A stretch of 44,105 nucleotides of DNA, taken from JBFMFR01 sp040752025. GTDB taxonomy: Bacteria > Chloroflexota > Anaerolineae > Anaerolineales > UBA4823. A model generated the notes under the pieces. That model was not told where the DNA came from, ran no database searches, and saw only the letters and a list, made by a program, of their open reading frames with translations. The number at the start of each line of letters is the position of its first letter. The first letter of the stretch is position 1. Of this stretch, positions 1 through 8,130 are shown piece after piece. The DNA lies in contig JBFMFR010000057.1 of assembly GCA_040752025.1 (NCBI GenBank), positions 1 to 44,105 on the forward strand, read 5' to 3'. The position numbers and the translations under genes are program-made.

Positions 1-108
1 GGCCTGAGACCGGGTGTTGTGCAAGCTTATGCAAATTTGTTTGCACATTACCATCCCGACAGTGTGGCTTGTTTGGAACTTGTTGAGCAAGTCTCAACAA
101 ATCATTAA
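1..108 (+). CDS. 3' end of an unrecognised reading frame (partial)
   Basis: An open frame enters from the left edge and stops at TAA 106-108, giving 35 residues that I cannot assign to a family. It is in the same frame as the transposase remnant that begins right after the stop. It could therefore be the preceding part of that transposase broken by a nonsense mutation, or the tail of an unrelated gene. I see no transposase motif in these residues. The evidence is too short for a function. Confidence 0.25.
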   Translation, partial: GLRPGVVQAYANLFAHYHPDSVACLELVEQVSTNH

Positions 109-540
109 AGTGCCATTTGTCACTATTCCGGTTTCTCACTTACGCCGCGCCAAGCATCCTGGTTATTGATAATGCGCCCTGAAAAATTCAAGCCTGATCA
201 GGAGATTGCCTACCAGGTATTTTGCCAGGTATCACAAACAGCCACCAGGATGTTGGGCTTGGTCCGGGAGTTCTGCGAAATGATTAGAGAGAAGACATCT
301 GAGGATCTGGATAATTGGTTGACTCAAGCCAGCGGCTGCAAAATCCCTGAGATTGAGCGCTTTGCAATCAGCTTGAGAGGCGATTATGATGCTGTAAAGG
401 CTGCACTTTCTCTCGAATGGAGTAATGCTCAAACCGAAGGCCAGGTTCACCGGCTCAAATTGATCAAACGCCAAATGTATGGGCGGGCAAGTTTTGATTT
501 ATTGCGGCGCAAGGTAATTGGGTTTTCAGATACTTCGTGA
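109..540 (+). pseudogene. ISL3-family transposase, C-terminal remnant
   Basis: The last ~140 residues of an ISL3-type (DDE) transposase. Recognition rests on three family-like stretches: 'SLTPRQASWLL' near 148-165, 'EWSNAQTEGQ' near 415-450 and 'RLKLIKRQMYGRASFDLLRR' near 450-510, which form the conserved C-terminus of this family. The similarity starts upstream of the first possible start codon (TTG at 166) and follows an in-frame TAA at 106-108, so no intact start is present. The N-terminal zinc finger, helix-turn-helix and the first catalytic acidic residues are missing. A normal ISL3 transposase has roughly 400-500 residues. It cannot move itself. Confidence 0.75.
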
Positions 541-542
541 TA

Positions 543-567
543 GTTTCACGTAAATTGCGGAAGAACC
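543..567 (+). repeat. probable right terminal inverted repeat of the ISL3 remnant
   Basis: Directly after the transposase stop lies GTTTCACGTAAATTGC followed by GGAAGAACC. Read outside-in on the minus strand it begins GGTTCTTCCGCAATTTACG, resembling the GG(C/T)TCTT... ends of ISL3 elements. The matching left end is not in the window, so the call is inference. The bases from 568 to 793 hold no gene that I can support. Confidence 0.4.
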
Positions 568-793
568 CCGAAAGTGTGCCACGAGTTTTCGGCCAGACGC
601 GCCACCCAGTCAACGCAATGGCAAGCTTCTGAAATAGCCGGGGAAACGGGTTGTGGATAGAGTTACAGTGCGGTAAAATAATCGTCCCCCCCAACAAAAC
701 GGGAGCAGAGCTTTCCAAAGCATCTGTTCTCGTTTTCATTTTGGGGGATATTCCCCAGCCATGTTGTTGGTTTTCAAGGTACAGAGGGATACA

Positions 794-1303
794 TTATGGG
801 GCAAGTAGAGATTCTGGGATCACCTCCTGTTCTAAGCGAGAACGGCCCTGAGAGCGGAAGCTAGCGCCGCGAATAACAACCATTTCAGCGCGATGGGTCA
901 GGCGATCCAACCCTGCTGAAGCGAGAAGCGGATCCCGGAACAGGTCTGGCCATTCTGCTGGGGCGCGGTTGGAAGTCAGCAAGATACTGCTGCGTTCGTA
1001 ACGTTCGTTGATCACATCGTACAGGTCTTCAGGAGCAGGCGGTTGGAGGGGTTTGAGGCCGAAGTCATCCAGGATCAGCAAGTCGGGGCGTAAGAAAAGG
1101 TTGAAACGGCGCTCCAAGGATCCATCGGCTCGCCCACCGTGAATGGTTTGAAGCATCTTGTGGGTATTGACGAACAGAACCTGAAAGCCTTGTCGGGCAG
1201 CTTCCTGGCCAAGCGCCTGTTGAGTGCGCACATCCAGGGTTTCCAGGATGCCGGATAAGTGCAGATGCTTGAGTTGTGGCGTAAGCTGGTGTTTCAGTTC
1301 CAT
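794..1303 (-). pseudogene. istB: IS21-family helper ATPase IstB with internal deletion
   Basis: Clearly IstB-like: the N-terminal 'LKHLHLSGILETLDVR' and the second half 'LRPDLLILDDFGLKPL' (Walker B), 'EDLYDVINERYE' and 'LLTSNRAPAEWPDLF' are all family hallmarks. The protein has 169 residues, whereas IstB usually has about 250. The sequence jumps from residue ~30 straight to the segment that normally follows the P-loop, so the Walker A motif (GxxGxGKS/T) and some 60 neighbouring residues are absent. The frame is kept, so the deletion is in-frame. Without Walker A it should not bind ATP properly. Its start overlaps the istA stop by a few bases, the usual IS21 arrangement. Confidence 0.85.
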
Positions 1304-1500
1304 GCTTCACCTCCTGGAAGATGGCCAACCAACTCTTCGGGTGTGCGTGCAAAAGTAGTGGCCGGTGGCGCTGGAAATGTCACCGGCAGGGGTTGGTTTT
1401 CCAATCCTTCCTTCAGGATGTGTTGGATGGTTTTGTAGGCTGGATCATCAAAGGCCAGGGCGCGCTGGCAGCCATCGCGACGACCAGCCACAGGCGAATG
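1294..1500 (-). pseudogene. istA: IS21-family transposase IstA, C-terminal remnant
   Basis: About 65 residues read into the istB start and contain 'CQRALAFDDPAYKTIQHILK', typical of the extreme C-terminus of IstA. The stop (TGA, 1294-1296) overlaps the istB start codon (1301-1303) by ten bases, as in intact IS21 elements. Upstream (1500-1762) the similarity fades; I find no DDE integrase core and nothing else there except out-of-frame reading. The left ~450 residues are gone. Together with the istB deletion this marks a dead IS21 copy. Confidence 0.65.
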
Positions 1501-1762
1501 AGACTCCAGGCTACGCTTGCTTTCATCTTCAGCGCAACAAACACTTGGGATAAGCGATCCTCTCTAAAATCAATACAGCCCGCCCGGTGCAAAAGTTGCG
1601 CCTGCCGAAGAGAGACCCCAAAACCCGCCGGAGCGCTTCTACAGATAAGGTAAATTGCCAGGGTCAATCCGTCTATGTTGAAATCACTCAAGTGATCTCT
1701 TTCCACATAGATCAAGTGCGCGATGATGAGATAAGTGCAGAGCAAATAGAAAGCATACGCCC

Positions 1763-3268
1763 CTAATCTTCCGGGATTCGCTCTGCCAGGCCCGACCACC
1801 AGCCTTTGGCCTGTGGCGTGGGCTGGGCAGCAACCTGTTCCTCGAGCTGCTCTTTCAGAGATTTCCAAAGACCTTCTCTTTCTTCGCCATCCGTTCGCTG
1901 CCCGGCCTGCCCAAGCGATAAAGTTTCCAGCCGGCCCCAGATATCATTCGATAACCTGGCACCTTCCTTACGCTTTAGATTAACCTGGTAAGTTTCCGGC
2001 TGGCCTAGCCGGCGGCTCAACCATCCGCTGCGGATCAACCCTGCCAGCACCTGGGAGGTCTCTGCCTGAGTGGGCAGTATTTCAGAGGCAAGGCTTTGCA
2101 AGCCTTCTTCCAACTCAGCCAACGTGGCGCGCCCCCTCTTTCTCAAGAGCAGCCTCATGACCGCGCGGCGCAGTTCATCCGGTTCATCTACGATATCCGT
2201 CATGCGTAGGCCGCTGTTATCCGCGACCGGTTCGGTGACCTGTTCCAGCCGCGACCACACGGACCGTTGGGTTTCCGGGAAGATATTGCGCAAATATAAC
2301 ATCGGGTAGGCGCCGACCCTGCGACGCAGCGCATCCATCTCGATCTGCATTTGATCGATGTTGGCCTGGGTTTCCTGGCGCATCCATTCCTCGGGCAGTT
2401 TTTCCAACGTCTTGCGCAGGATGCCCAGCCGGGCTTGCGTGACCAGGCACTCACCGATCAGAGTGGCTTTCTCTTTGCCGAAGCGTTGCGCCAGGGGCGA
2501 CAGGATCACCCCCGCCTCTGCTAACTGGTGCACAACCCGGGCTTCGTTCTTGGTCACCCGGTCGGCCTCGCCCAGCGTTTCTTCGATCCAGCGGCGCTCG
2601 TTAGTCAGCCCGGCGCGGATGAACCCCACAATAACGCCTGAGCCACCCAGGCCAGCCAGAACCGCGTACAGGAACACCAGGATCGGGGAAGCATTGAGTT
2701 CGAAAAGCATATGATTGAAGCCGCTGTGCACCGCCGCGGCGGCAAGCAGCCCAACCAACAGGTATAACAGCCTCCGCCATGAACCACGCTGGAAGCGTCC
2801 CAACCCCAAAGTAATTCCCACCAATGCGCTCGTAGTGGCATGCACCAGGTTGCTGGACAGAGTGCGCCCGATCGCCACAGATAGGACAGAACTCTCCTGT
2901 CCGAAGATGTAATTGAAATTCTCCACAATCGCGAAGCCGATCCCGGCCGCGAAACCGTAGATCGCCCCATCCACGAAGTACGTGAAATTCCGGCGGCGCA
3001 CCAGCCAGATCAGCACCAGCGCCTTCAGGATTTCCTCGCTGAAAGGGGCGATATTGCGTGACAGGTTTTGGAAAGAAACCCCCTGCCGCAGCAGCCAGGA
3101 GTGCAGCAGGTAAGCTACTACGAACGCTCCAGCGCCCCCTATGAAAGAAATGACCACGCTGTCGATAGAGCCGGTGGCATACAGGTCACGCTTGTAGATG
3201 AACCACAGCGCCACCAACGGGATCAACGTTGCCACACATAGGGCAATCACCAGTTCCAGCGCAGGCAT
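1763..3268 (-). CDS. PrsW-family intramembrane metalloprotease with long cytosolic extension
   Basis: Membrane-embedded zinc protease of the PrsW (CPBP-related) family. The first ~230 residues hold 6-8 hydrophobic segments with the family motifs in order: SEEILKAL with E78/E79, DGAIYGFAAGIGFAIVEN around residues 100-116, H143, and HSGFNH with H181/H186. These acids and histidines are the presumed zinc-binding and catalytic residues. Typical PrsW proteins have 200-300 residues; this one has 501. The extra ~270 residues are soluble, charged and helix-rich, so a regulatory cytosolic domain is likely. The gene follows the zinc-protease lipoprotein with a gap of nine bases, so the two are probably co-transcribed. 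PrsW of Bacillus cleaves an anti-sigma factor; the substrate here is unknown. Confidence 0.85.
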   Translation of the reverse strand: MPALELVIALCVATLIPLVALWFIYKRDLYATGSIDSVVISFIGGAGAFVVAYLLHSWLLRQGVSFQNLSRNIAPFSEEILKALVLIWLVRRRNFTYFVDGAIYGFAAGIGFAIVENFNYIFGQESSVLSVAIGRTLSSNLVHATTSALVGITLGLGRFQRGSWRRLLYLLVGLLAAAAVHSGFNHMLFELNASPILVFLYAVLAGLGGSGVIVGFIRAGLTNERRWIEETLGEADRVTKNEARVVHQLAEAGVILSPLAQRFGKEKATLIGECLVTQARLGILRKTLEKLPEEWMRQETQANIDQMQIEMDALRRRVGAYPMLYLRNIFPETQRSVWSRLEQVTEPVADNSGLRMTDIVDEPDELRRAVMRLLLRKRGRATLAELEEGLQSLASEILPTQAETSQVLAGLIRSGWLSRRLGQPETYQVNLKRKEGARLSNDIWGRLETLSLGQAGQRTDGEEREGLWKSLKEQLEEQVAAQPTPQAKGWWSGLAERIPED

Positions 3269-3277
3269 TTTGAGCTC

Positions 3278-5224
3278 TTATGGGCGGGCAAAAGTGATCC
3301 GGTAGGGCGCTGTTTCGCTCGTCTGGCGCGTCAGGGCGGTGATGAGGATGGTTACAGAAGGGGTTTCTCGGAAATTGATTTCCAGAGCCCCCCCTGCATT
3401 CTCCAATGGCAATTCTTGCAATGACATTTGGCCGTCCTGATCCGTCAATGCCACGAATACTCGCCAGAGCTGTGGTACTCGGTTGTGAATGCGCACGAAA
3501 CCATCCGTGCTCCATCCCCTCACATCGCTCTCGGCATCATCGACAAAGCCAATTTCTGGGATCTCGATGTCATCGATTGCCAATCCCGGTCGGTTGAGCA
3601 CAGTATCGGTGATCACGGCAAAACGCAGCCAGATCACCTTGCCAGCATATGCGCTCAGGTCGATTGTCTCCTGAATCCAGGCTGGCGTTTCCCCACCACC
3701 GCTGCGGCCCGTAAAGCCGCTGCCATAGTTATTGCCATTCGGATTGGTGTCGCGGCTGGCGCTGGTGCGTAAAGGTGACCAACTCTTGCCGCCATCTTGC
3801 GAAATGAGCAGGTAGCCGTAATCCCAATCTTCTTCCAGGTCATACCAGTTCCAATAGCTCAGCGTGGCCTGTTTCACCCCACTTAAATCCACCTGGCGGG
3901 TCAGATCGCACATCGAGCCGTCTGCCCGGTTCGACCACCACATGCGCCCTCCGCCATGTGCCTCGGTTGGGATCAACTGGGCTGCCTGGGCGCCTTCGAA
4001 GGTTAGCTTCACCTTGCCTTTACCTTCGAAGCGCAGGATGTCGATCCCGCCATACTGATTCACATCGCTGGCGTAAGTCGCCGGCAGGCGAGATAGCTGC
4101 AGGTTGTTGGTGAGTACAGCAAACGGCAGTTGGATCTCCTTGAACGCATAAGCGCCATCGTCCAGGGATGGGTTGTTCATCGCCAGCGCTAACATGTAAT
4201 CCGCGTAGAAATCGTCGGCGGTGCGCGCAAAGCCAGTCTGTTGCAGCACAGCATCGATGCCAGCCAGTCCGTTAGCCGGATTCGCTGCCAGCTTCTTGAT
4301 GAAATCCATGTCCAGTTGCTCGTACAGGTATTCCATGAACAGATAAGCCTGCCCGTAATCGGATGACTCTCCACTCCAGTACCACAAGGATTGGTCCAGG
4401 TTCATCAAGTATGCCTGAACAGCGATATCGCCCTGCATGCCCGCAATCTGCTGAGCCAGGACGCTGAACCCCTCGTTTTGCCAGCCGTCCTCGTTCTTGT
4501 CGATTCCGCTCTGGATCATGTGCTGGAACTCGTGGGCCAGGGTCAGCTTGTAATAGTCCCCGGCGATATCGCCCGCTCCCGATGTCGAGATGTAGAAGTA
4601 CTGGCCCTGGTTAGAGTGCTCATCAACCATCGCCGGAAAGCTGTCGTTATCGCCGAAATAGCCACCCACCTGACCGAGTTTATCGGAATGCAAAATATAC
4701 AGGCGCGGGTCGCCATCCAACCCGGGCGATTCCTCATGGCCAAAGACCGCCCGCACAGCCTCGTAGGAGGCATCGAATGACTCCCCGGCAGCCTGCCAAT
4801 CGGCTTCAGTAACTACACTTCCATCCTCTTTGATCGGCTCTACTCCGCTATCCAACCAAAACCAAGCGTGATCCGAGATATACACCAGCCGGGCTTCGAT
4901 CTGGCTGAACTCGAAGGTATCATTATTGTGAACCCAGAATTTGCGTGCATCGCCGGGCTTGTATTCCGGCACAGCTTGCGCTGGCTCAGGCAGGCTCGCC
5001 GGATCGACGCCGCGCAACCGCACAGCAGCTTCCAGAGCATCGAAGGGCAGCGGCTGCGCCTCGAGCACTTCCTGGTATTCCGCCTGGTTTTCTGGCAGAG
5101 CGCCCCCAAGCACTTCGATGCGCTTACCAATCTCAGATTCAACCGGCGGAGGCGACTGGCATGCACCGAGAACAAGCGCTATGGCCAGACAGGTAACGAC
5201 TTTCAAGAAAATCGTTCGCAGCAT
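3278..5224 (-). CDS. secreted lipoprotein zinc metalloprotease (M30/M6-like)
   Basis: Exported protease of 648 residues. The start is the ATG at 5224 because AGGAGA lies 8 bases before it; a longer frame to 5275 adds 17 residues without signal-peptide character. Residues 1-22 form a lipoprotein signal with lipobox LGAC (C22). The zinc site is HEFQH at 231-235 with a downstream NEGFS (E251), the HExxH...E gluzincin pattern most like hyicolysin (M30) and related M6 enzymes. The C-terminal ~250 residues look like beta-sandwich domains of the kind seen in immune-inhibitor-A proteins ('YWNWYDLEEDWDYGYL', 'SQDGGKSW'). It probably digests extracellular protein from the cell surface. The exact family assignment is less certain than the zinc-protease call. 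Confidence 0.8.
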   Translation of the reverse strand: MLRTIFLKVVTCLAIALVLGACQSPPPVESEIGKRIEVLGGALPENQAEYQEVLEAQPLPFDALEAAVRLRGVDPASLPEPAQAVPEYKPGDARKFWVHNNDTFEFSQIEARLVYISDHAWFWLDSGVEPIKEDGSVVTEADWQAAGESFDASYEAVRAVFGHEESPGLDGDPRLYILHSDKLGQVGGYFGDNDSFPAMVDEHSNQGQYFYISTSGAGDIAGDYYKLTLAHEFQHMIQSGIDKNEDGWQNEGFSVLAQQIAGMQGDIAVQAYLMNLDQSLWYWSGESSDYGQAYLFMEYLYEQLDMDFIKKLAANPANGLAGIDAVLQQTGFARTADDFYADYMLALAMNNPSLDDGAYAFKEIQLPFAVLTNNLQLSRLPATYASDVNQYGGIDILRFEGKGKVKLTFEGAQAAQLIPTEAHGGGRMWWSNRADGSMCDLTRQVDLSGVKQATLSYWNWYDLEEDWDYGYLLISQDGGKSWSPLRTSASRDTNPNGNNYGSGFTGRSGGGETPAWIQETIDLSAYAGKVIWLRFAVITDTVLNRPGLAIDDIEIPEIGFVDDAESDVRGWSTDGFVRIHNRVPQLWRVFVALTDQDGQMSLQELPLENAGGALEINFRETPSVTILITALTRQTSETAPYRITFARP

Positions 5225-5249
5225 GGGTAAATCTCCTGATAAAACCTCC

Positions 5250-5315
5250 AACCCCAAGGCTGATGCGATCGACAACGGTAAAGAATGCCGTCGTTCGCAT
5301 CAAAACCTTGGGGTT
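5250..5315 (-). promoter_or_regulatory. long hairpin in the 5' UTR of the metalloprotease mRNA
   Basis: Three consecutive pairing blocks face each other. AACCCCAAGG (5250-5259) pairs with CCTTGGGGTT (5306-5315). TGATGCGA (5261-5268) pairs with TCGCATCA (5295-5302). ACAACGG (5272-5278) pairs with CCGTCGT (5288-5294) with one wobble. The loop is 9 bases. About 25 base pairs form, starting ~8 bases after the predicted transcription start and ending ~25 bases before the start codon. No T-tract follows on either strand, so it is not a simple terminator. RNA stabilisation or a translational switch is possible. Confidence 0.6.
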
Positions 5316-5329
5316 AGTAAAAACCGACT

Positions 5330-5335
5330 ATTATA
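5330..5335 (-). promoter_or_regulatory. -10 element (TATAAT) of the metalloprotease promoter
   Basis: A perfect TATAAT on the minus strand ~106 bases upstream of the start codon at 5224. No good -35 match is visible. The implied transcript begins with the hairpin described at 5250-5315. Confidence 0.5.
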
Positions 5336-5371
5336 GTTTCGGATTCCGAATATCTTCAGGTTCAGCCAGTT

Positions 5372-6157
5372 TTATTTGGCCGGCTTGCGCCGCAGCACCA
5401 GGAAGGCGCCGGCGATCACAATCACTGCCACCACGCCGATGATCAGCCCGACGGAAGTGCCGCCAGCCTGGCCAGCGCGCTCCATGCCGGAAAGCTCGGC
5501 GTTTTGTTCACCGGGTTGGAAAGCCACGATTCGACTATCCTGCTGCAAGAAATATTGGTTCGGCATCAACACATTGCCCTGTGCATCCGCCAGTTGGTAC
5601 AACTGATCTACAATCAACAGATTGTTCTGGCTGTCCTTCAAGGCAACACCCTGGGCGTCCTGGGCCAGATCGAGCTTCGCTTCGGCCAGGAAAACGATTT
5701 GTACATTCTGGAGCGCATTGCCCTGGGCTTCCACCAGGGTGTAATTCTGGCCTTCCTGCAGGACAGCTCTCTCCGCCTCCTTCAGAACCACAACCTGGGC
5801 CGACTGGTAACCGTACTGTTGGGCATCCTTGAGTAGTTGGATCTGCGAAACCTGCAGACTGTTCCCCTGGGCATCTTGCAAAGTCTCGCCTTTTGCTTCC
5901 TGCAGGACGGCCAGGCGGCTTTCAGCCATCAGGTTCGCCTGGGCTTCAGCCAGGTTGTTGATGCGCGCATCCTGGAAAACAAACAGCTTCGATTCGACCA
6001 GACGCACGATCTGAGCGCCTTGCAAAGCCTGCACCTGGGCGTTCTGCTGACCAGCCGTGTTGGCCAGCGAAGCAGAGTCGCACCCAGCCAGAGCCAGCAC
6101 GCTGATCAAAAGAACGATCAGCACAAGAATAAATGGGTTGCGTCGAGTGGATTTCAT
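5372..6157 (-). CDS. octapeptide-repeat lipoprotein with C-terminal membrane anchor
   Basis: No family that I recognise. The 261 residues have three parts. First comes a lipoprotein signal (lipobox LAGC, C26). Second, residues ~35-215 form an uninterrupted series of about 22 units of exactly eight residues, consensus x-L-x-[DE]-[AS]-[QKR]-x-x, for example VLQEAKGE, TLQDAQGN and FLAEAKLD. Third come a Gly/Thr linker, a hydrophobic segment and the basic tail RRKPAK. It could thus be tied to the membrane at both ends, or anchored like a surface protein with a C-terminal sorting helix. AGGAGAG precedes the start. The exact period of eight fits neither a heptad coiled coil nor a hendecad. A stacked beta arrangement or octad helix is conceivable; the function is unknown. 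Confidence 0.8.
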   Translation of the reverse strand: MKSTRRNPFILVLIVLLISVLALAGCDSASLANTAGQQNAQVQALQGAQIVRLVESKLFVFQDARINNLAEAQANLMAESRLAVLQEAKGETLQDAQGNSLQVSQIQLLKDAQQYGYQSAQVVVLKEAERAVLQEGQNYTLVEAQGNALQNVQIVFLAEAKLDLAQDAQGVALKDSQNNLLIVDQLYQLADAQGNVLMPNQYFLQQDSRIVAFQPGEQNAELSGMERAGQAGGTSVGLIIGVVAVIVIAGAFLVLRRKPAK

Positions 6158-6298
6158 GGTTTCTCTCCTGATTCTTTCATCAATGTGGGTTGTTTATCGG
6201 CAGTGCTATACATAATTAGTCGTAGAACAGAAGCAGAAAAGGTCTCTAATGTTCAATTAACGTAAAATATTATACCATTATCAGCCCATGGTCCCCGC

Positions 6299-7405
6299 TC
6301 AACGCAGCCTGCGCCGCTGCACCTCCGCCGCTGCCCGCGCCGCCAGCCAGATGCCCGCCATGAGGAAGCCGATGAAGGCGATCACCACGGCTTGCAGCGC
6401 CACGCGCGTGGCGAAGGTCTCGAACAGGGCCTGGCTCAGGCTGGATAGGGTCAGCCCCAAACCTTGCGACAGCCCGGCCGGCATGCTCGCTACCATCCAG
6501 TTCACGATGAGCAGCGTGGCCAGCGTTGGAGTAGCCAAAGCCAGCAGGAAGGCCGCCGTGCCGCCGATCACCAGCGGCAGCCCCCACCACACCAGCCAGT
6601 CTTGCCAGGAGCGCACCACCAGCAGCGTGGCCAGCGCCAGGCTGCCCAGCGGCGCCAGCAAGCCCAGGTAGGCCAGGGCGCGCAGCCCGCGCACCCCCGT
6701 GCGCAGGTCCTCCAGCGAAGAACCGGCCGGCAAGGAATCCTGCACCACGGCAGCCGCATCGAACTCGTCCGGGACGCCGTCAACCATCTCGCCCAGCGCC
6801 TGTTGAATGTCGGGCTTGAATTCGTTGATCAGGTCGGCCGGCGGACGGCAGGAGGGCAGGCCCGCCAGGCCCTCATCGAGCATGCCGAAAAACAAATCGA
6901 ACAGGTCCAAAAAATCGCAGGGAGGCTGGGCTTTGAGCACCTGCAAGATCGCCTGCCAGCCTGGCTCGCCGCGCACGCGGTTCTTGACCTCCGCCATCGA
7001 AAGTTTCATCTCCAGCGCGGGCGCGTCGGAATTCAGGTAGCCGAAGAAACCATCGATCAGCCCTTCCACCTGGGTTTGCAGCCACTCGGTTGGGACCAGG
7101 CCAGAGACGATCGTTTCCCAGTCGCTCTGTTTCATGTTCTTGACGAAGGGCAGCGAGCCGGGGTTCTGTCCGCCCTGGCCGCCGGAGAGCGTGCCCGAGC
7201 GCAGAGCGCTCATGATCTGCTCGGAGGCCAGCTTGGGGAAGCGCGCGTAGGCGTCTTGCTGGCGCAGCGCCTGCTTGTAGAAATCGGCGTCGAAGAACAG
7301 GTTGGCAGCATTGATCGCCGGCAGCAGCACCACAACCGAGAGCACGAACACCGCCAGGCAAATGATCCCCGCAGTTTTCAGAAAAGTCGACTGATAATCC
7401 GACAT
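6299..7405 (-). CDS. uncharacterised multi-pass membrane protein
   Basis: I cannot name a family. The 368 residues start with a hydrophobic segment (residues 12-32), then ~190 mostly soluble residues with a Gly-rich stretch near 75 and two cysteines in the middle, then 3-4 membrane segments from ~245 to 355, ending in a basic tail (QRRRLR). The layout suggests an extracytoplasmic domain held between N- and C-terminal membrane segments. GAGGAG precedes the start. It is transcribed in the same direction as the octapeptide protein with a 141-base gap, and divergently from the Fur-family regulator. Confidence 0.6.
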   Translation of the reverse strand: MSDYQSTFLKTAGIICLAVFVLSVVVLLPAINAANLFFDADFYKQALRQQDAYARFPKLASEQIMSALRSGTLSGGQGGQNPGSLPFVKNMKQSDWETIVSGLVPTEWLQTQVEGLIDGFFGYLNSDAPALEMKLSMAEVKNRVRGEPGWQAILQVLKAQPPCDFLDLFDLFFGMLDEGLAGLPSCRPPADLINEFKPDIQQALGEMVDGVPDEFDAAAVVQDSLPAGSSLEDLRTGVRGLRALAYLGLLAPLGSLALATLLVVRSWQDWLVWWGLPLVIGGTAAFLLALATPTLATLLIVNWMVASMPAGLSQGLGLTLSSLSQALFETFATRVALQAVVIAFIGFLMAGIWLAARAAAEVQRRRLR

Positions 7406-7632
7406 GCTACACGCTCCTCTCTTGCAACACCTTCACCATCAATCAGGAAGGAAGCTTTTGTGGAACTGGCGCGACTTTCATCCGGATGATTACACTGATT
7501 TTGTTTTTACACTGAGAAATCTGTGCAATCTGCGGATAAAAAGACTCTACTTCCAATCCTTATCCTAAAGAAAAGCCCCGATTCTGTCAACCACCAGAAA
7601 GTTAAGATCTGCTGAAAACAAACCAAAAACCC

Positions 7633-7675
7633 TTGCCCCTTATAGATAGTTGGTTATAATTGCGAATACTTGCAA
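7633..7675 (+). promoter_or_regulatory. fur-family promoter with overlapping operator
   Basis: TTGCCC (7633-7638), a 16-base spacer and TATAAT (7655-7660) form a good sigma-70-type promoter. Overlapping the -10 and the expected start site is TTGCGA-ATAC-TTGCAA (7660-7675), which can be read as two TTGC(G/A)A half-sites in direct repeat or as TTGC-N8-GCAA. It resembles the nickel-responsive Nur site (TTGCAA repeats) more than a classical Fur box. Self-repression is the natural inference, because the gene starts 15 bases downstream. Confidence 0.6.
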
Positions 7676-7689
7676 TAACGAGCAATCAT

Positions 7690-8103
7690 ATGATCGAGAA
7701 ATATATCACAATTCTGCGCTCCCGCGGCTACCGCATGACCCCCCAGCGCCTGGCGATCCTGGGCATCCTGCTGGGCGCCAAGCGCCACCTCAGCGCCCAG
7801 GAGATCTGCGAAATGGCCCACCAGGCCATGCCCGGGCTGACCGAGGCCACCGTCTACCGCACCCTCAGCTTCCTGGTGGAACAGGGACTGGTGCTGGCTG
7901 CCCACATCGGCAGCGGGCAGTTGGCCTACGAGATCGCCGAGCGCCCTCACCACCACCTGATCTGCCGGTCGTGCGGTTACACGATGGATATCGATCATGC
8001 CTGGCTGGAACAGCTCTACGAGCAATTCCAGGAACAAACCGGTTTCCGCATCGACAGCATGCACGTCACCTTCTTCGGACTGTGCCCGGTTTGCCAGAAA
8101 TAA
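7690..8103 (+). CDS. Fur-family metal-responsive regulator (Nur/Zur-like)
   Basis: A 137-residue repressor. The ATG at 7690 fits the usual Fur N-terminus ('ILRSRGYRMTPQRLAIL'); an upstream in-frame codon at 7660 lies inside the promoter. The winged helix is residues ~10-80 ('TEATVYRTLSFLVEQGLV'). The HHH cluster near residue 88 belongs to the regulatory metal site. Two CxxC pairs (CRSC and CPVC at the end) form the structural zinc site. The gene is directly followed by a nickel/cobalt ECF transporter, so control of metal uptake, most likely nickel, is inferred. Zinc or cobalt cannot be excluded from sequence alone. Confidence 0.85.
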   Translation: MIEKYITILRSRGYRMTPQRLAILGILLGAKRHLSAQEICEMAHQAMPGLTEATVYRTLSFLVEQGLVLAAHIGSGQLAYEIAERPHHHLICRSCGYTMDIDHAWLEQLYEQFQEQTGFRIDSMHVTFFGLCPVCQK

Positions 8104-8130
8104 TCTTTTTTCTTTCACAAGGAGGTTACT

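Noticed and set aside
1413..1868. 151-residue minus-strand frame over the IstA remnant and PrsW end
   Set aside because: It is out of frame with both real coding signals and has no family similarity.
3278..5275. Longer start of the zinc protease at 5275
   Set aside because: It adds 17 residues that hide the lipoprotein signal and lie in the hairpin; ATG 5224 has a clear AGGAGA.
6464..7489. 341-residue open frame on the plus strand opposite the membrane protein
   Set aside because: His/Arg/Gln-rich antisense translation without any family signature; the minus-strand gene has a good start and membrane segments.
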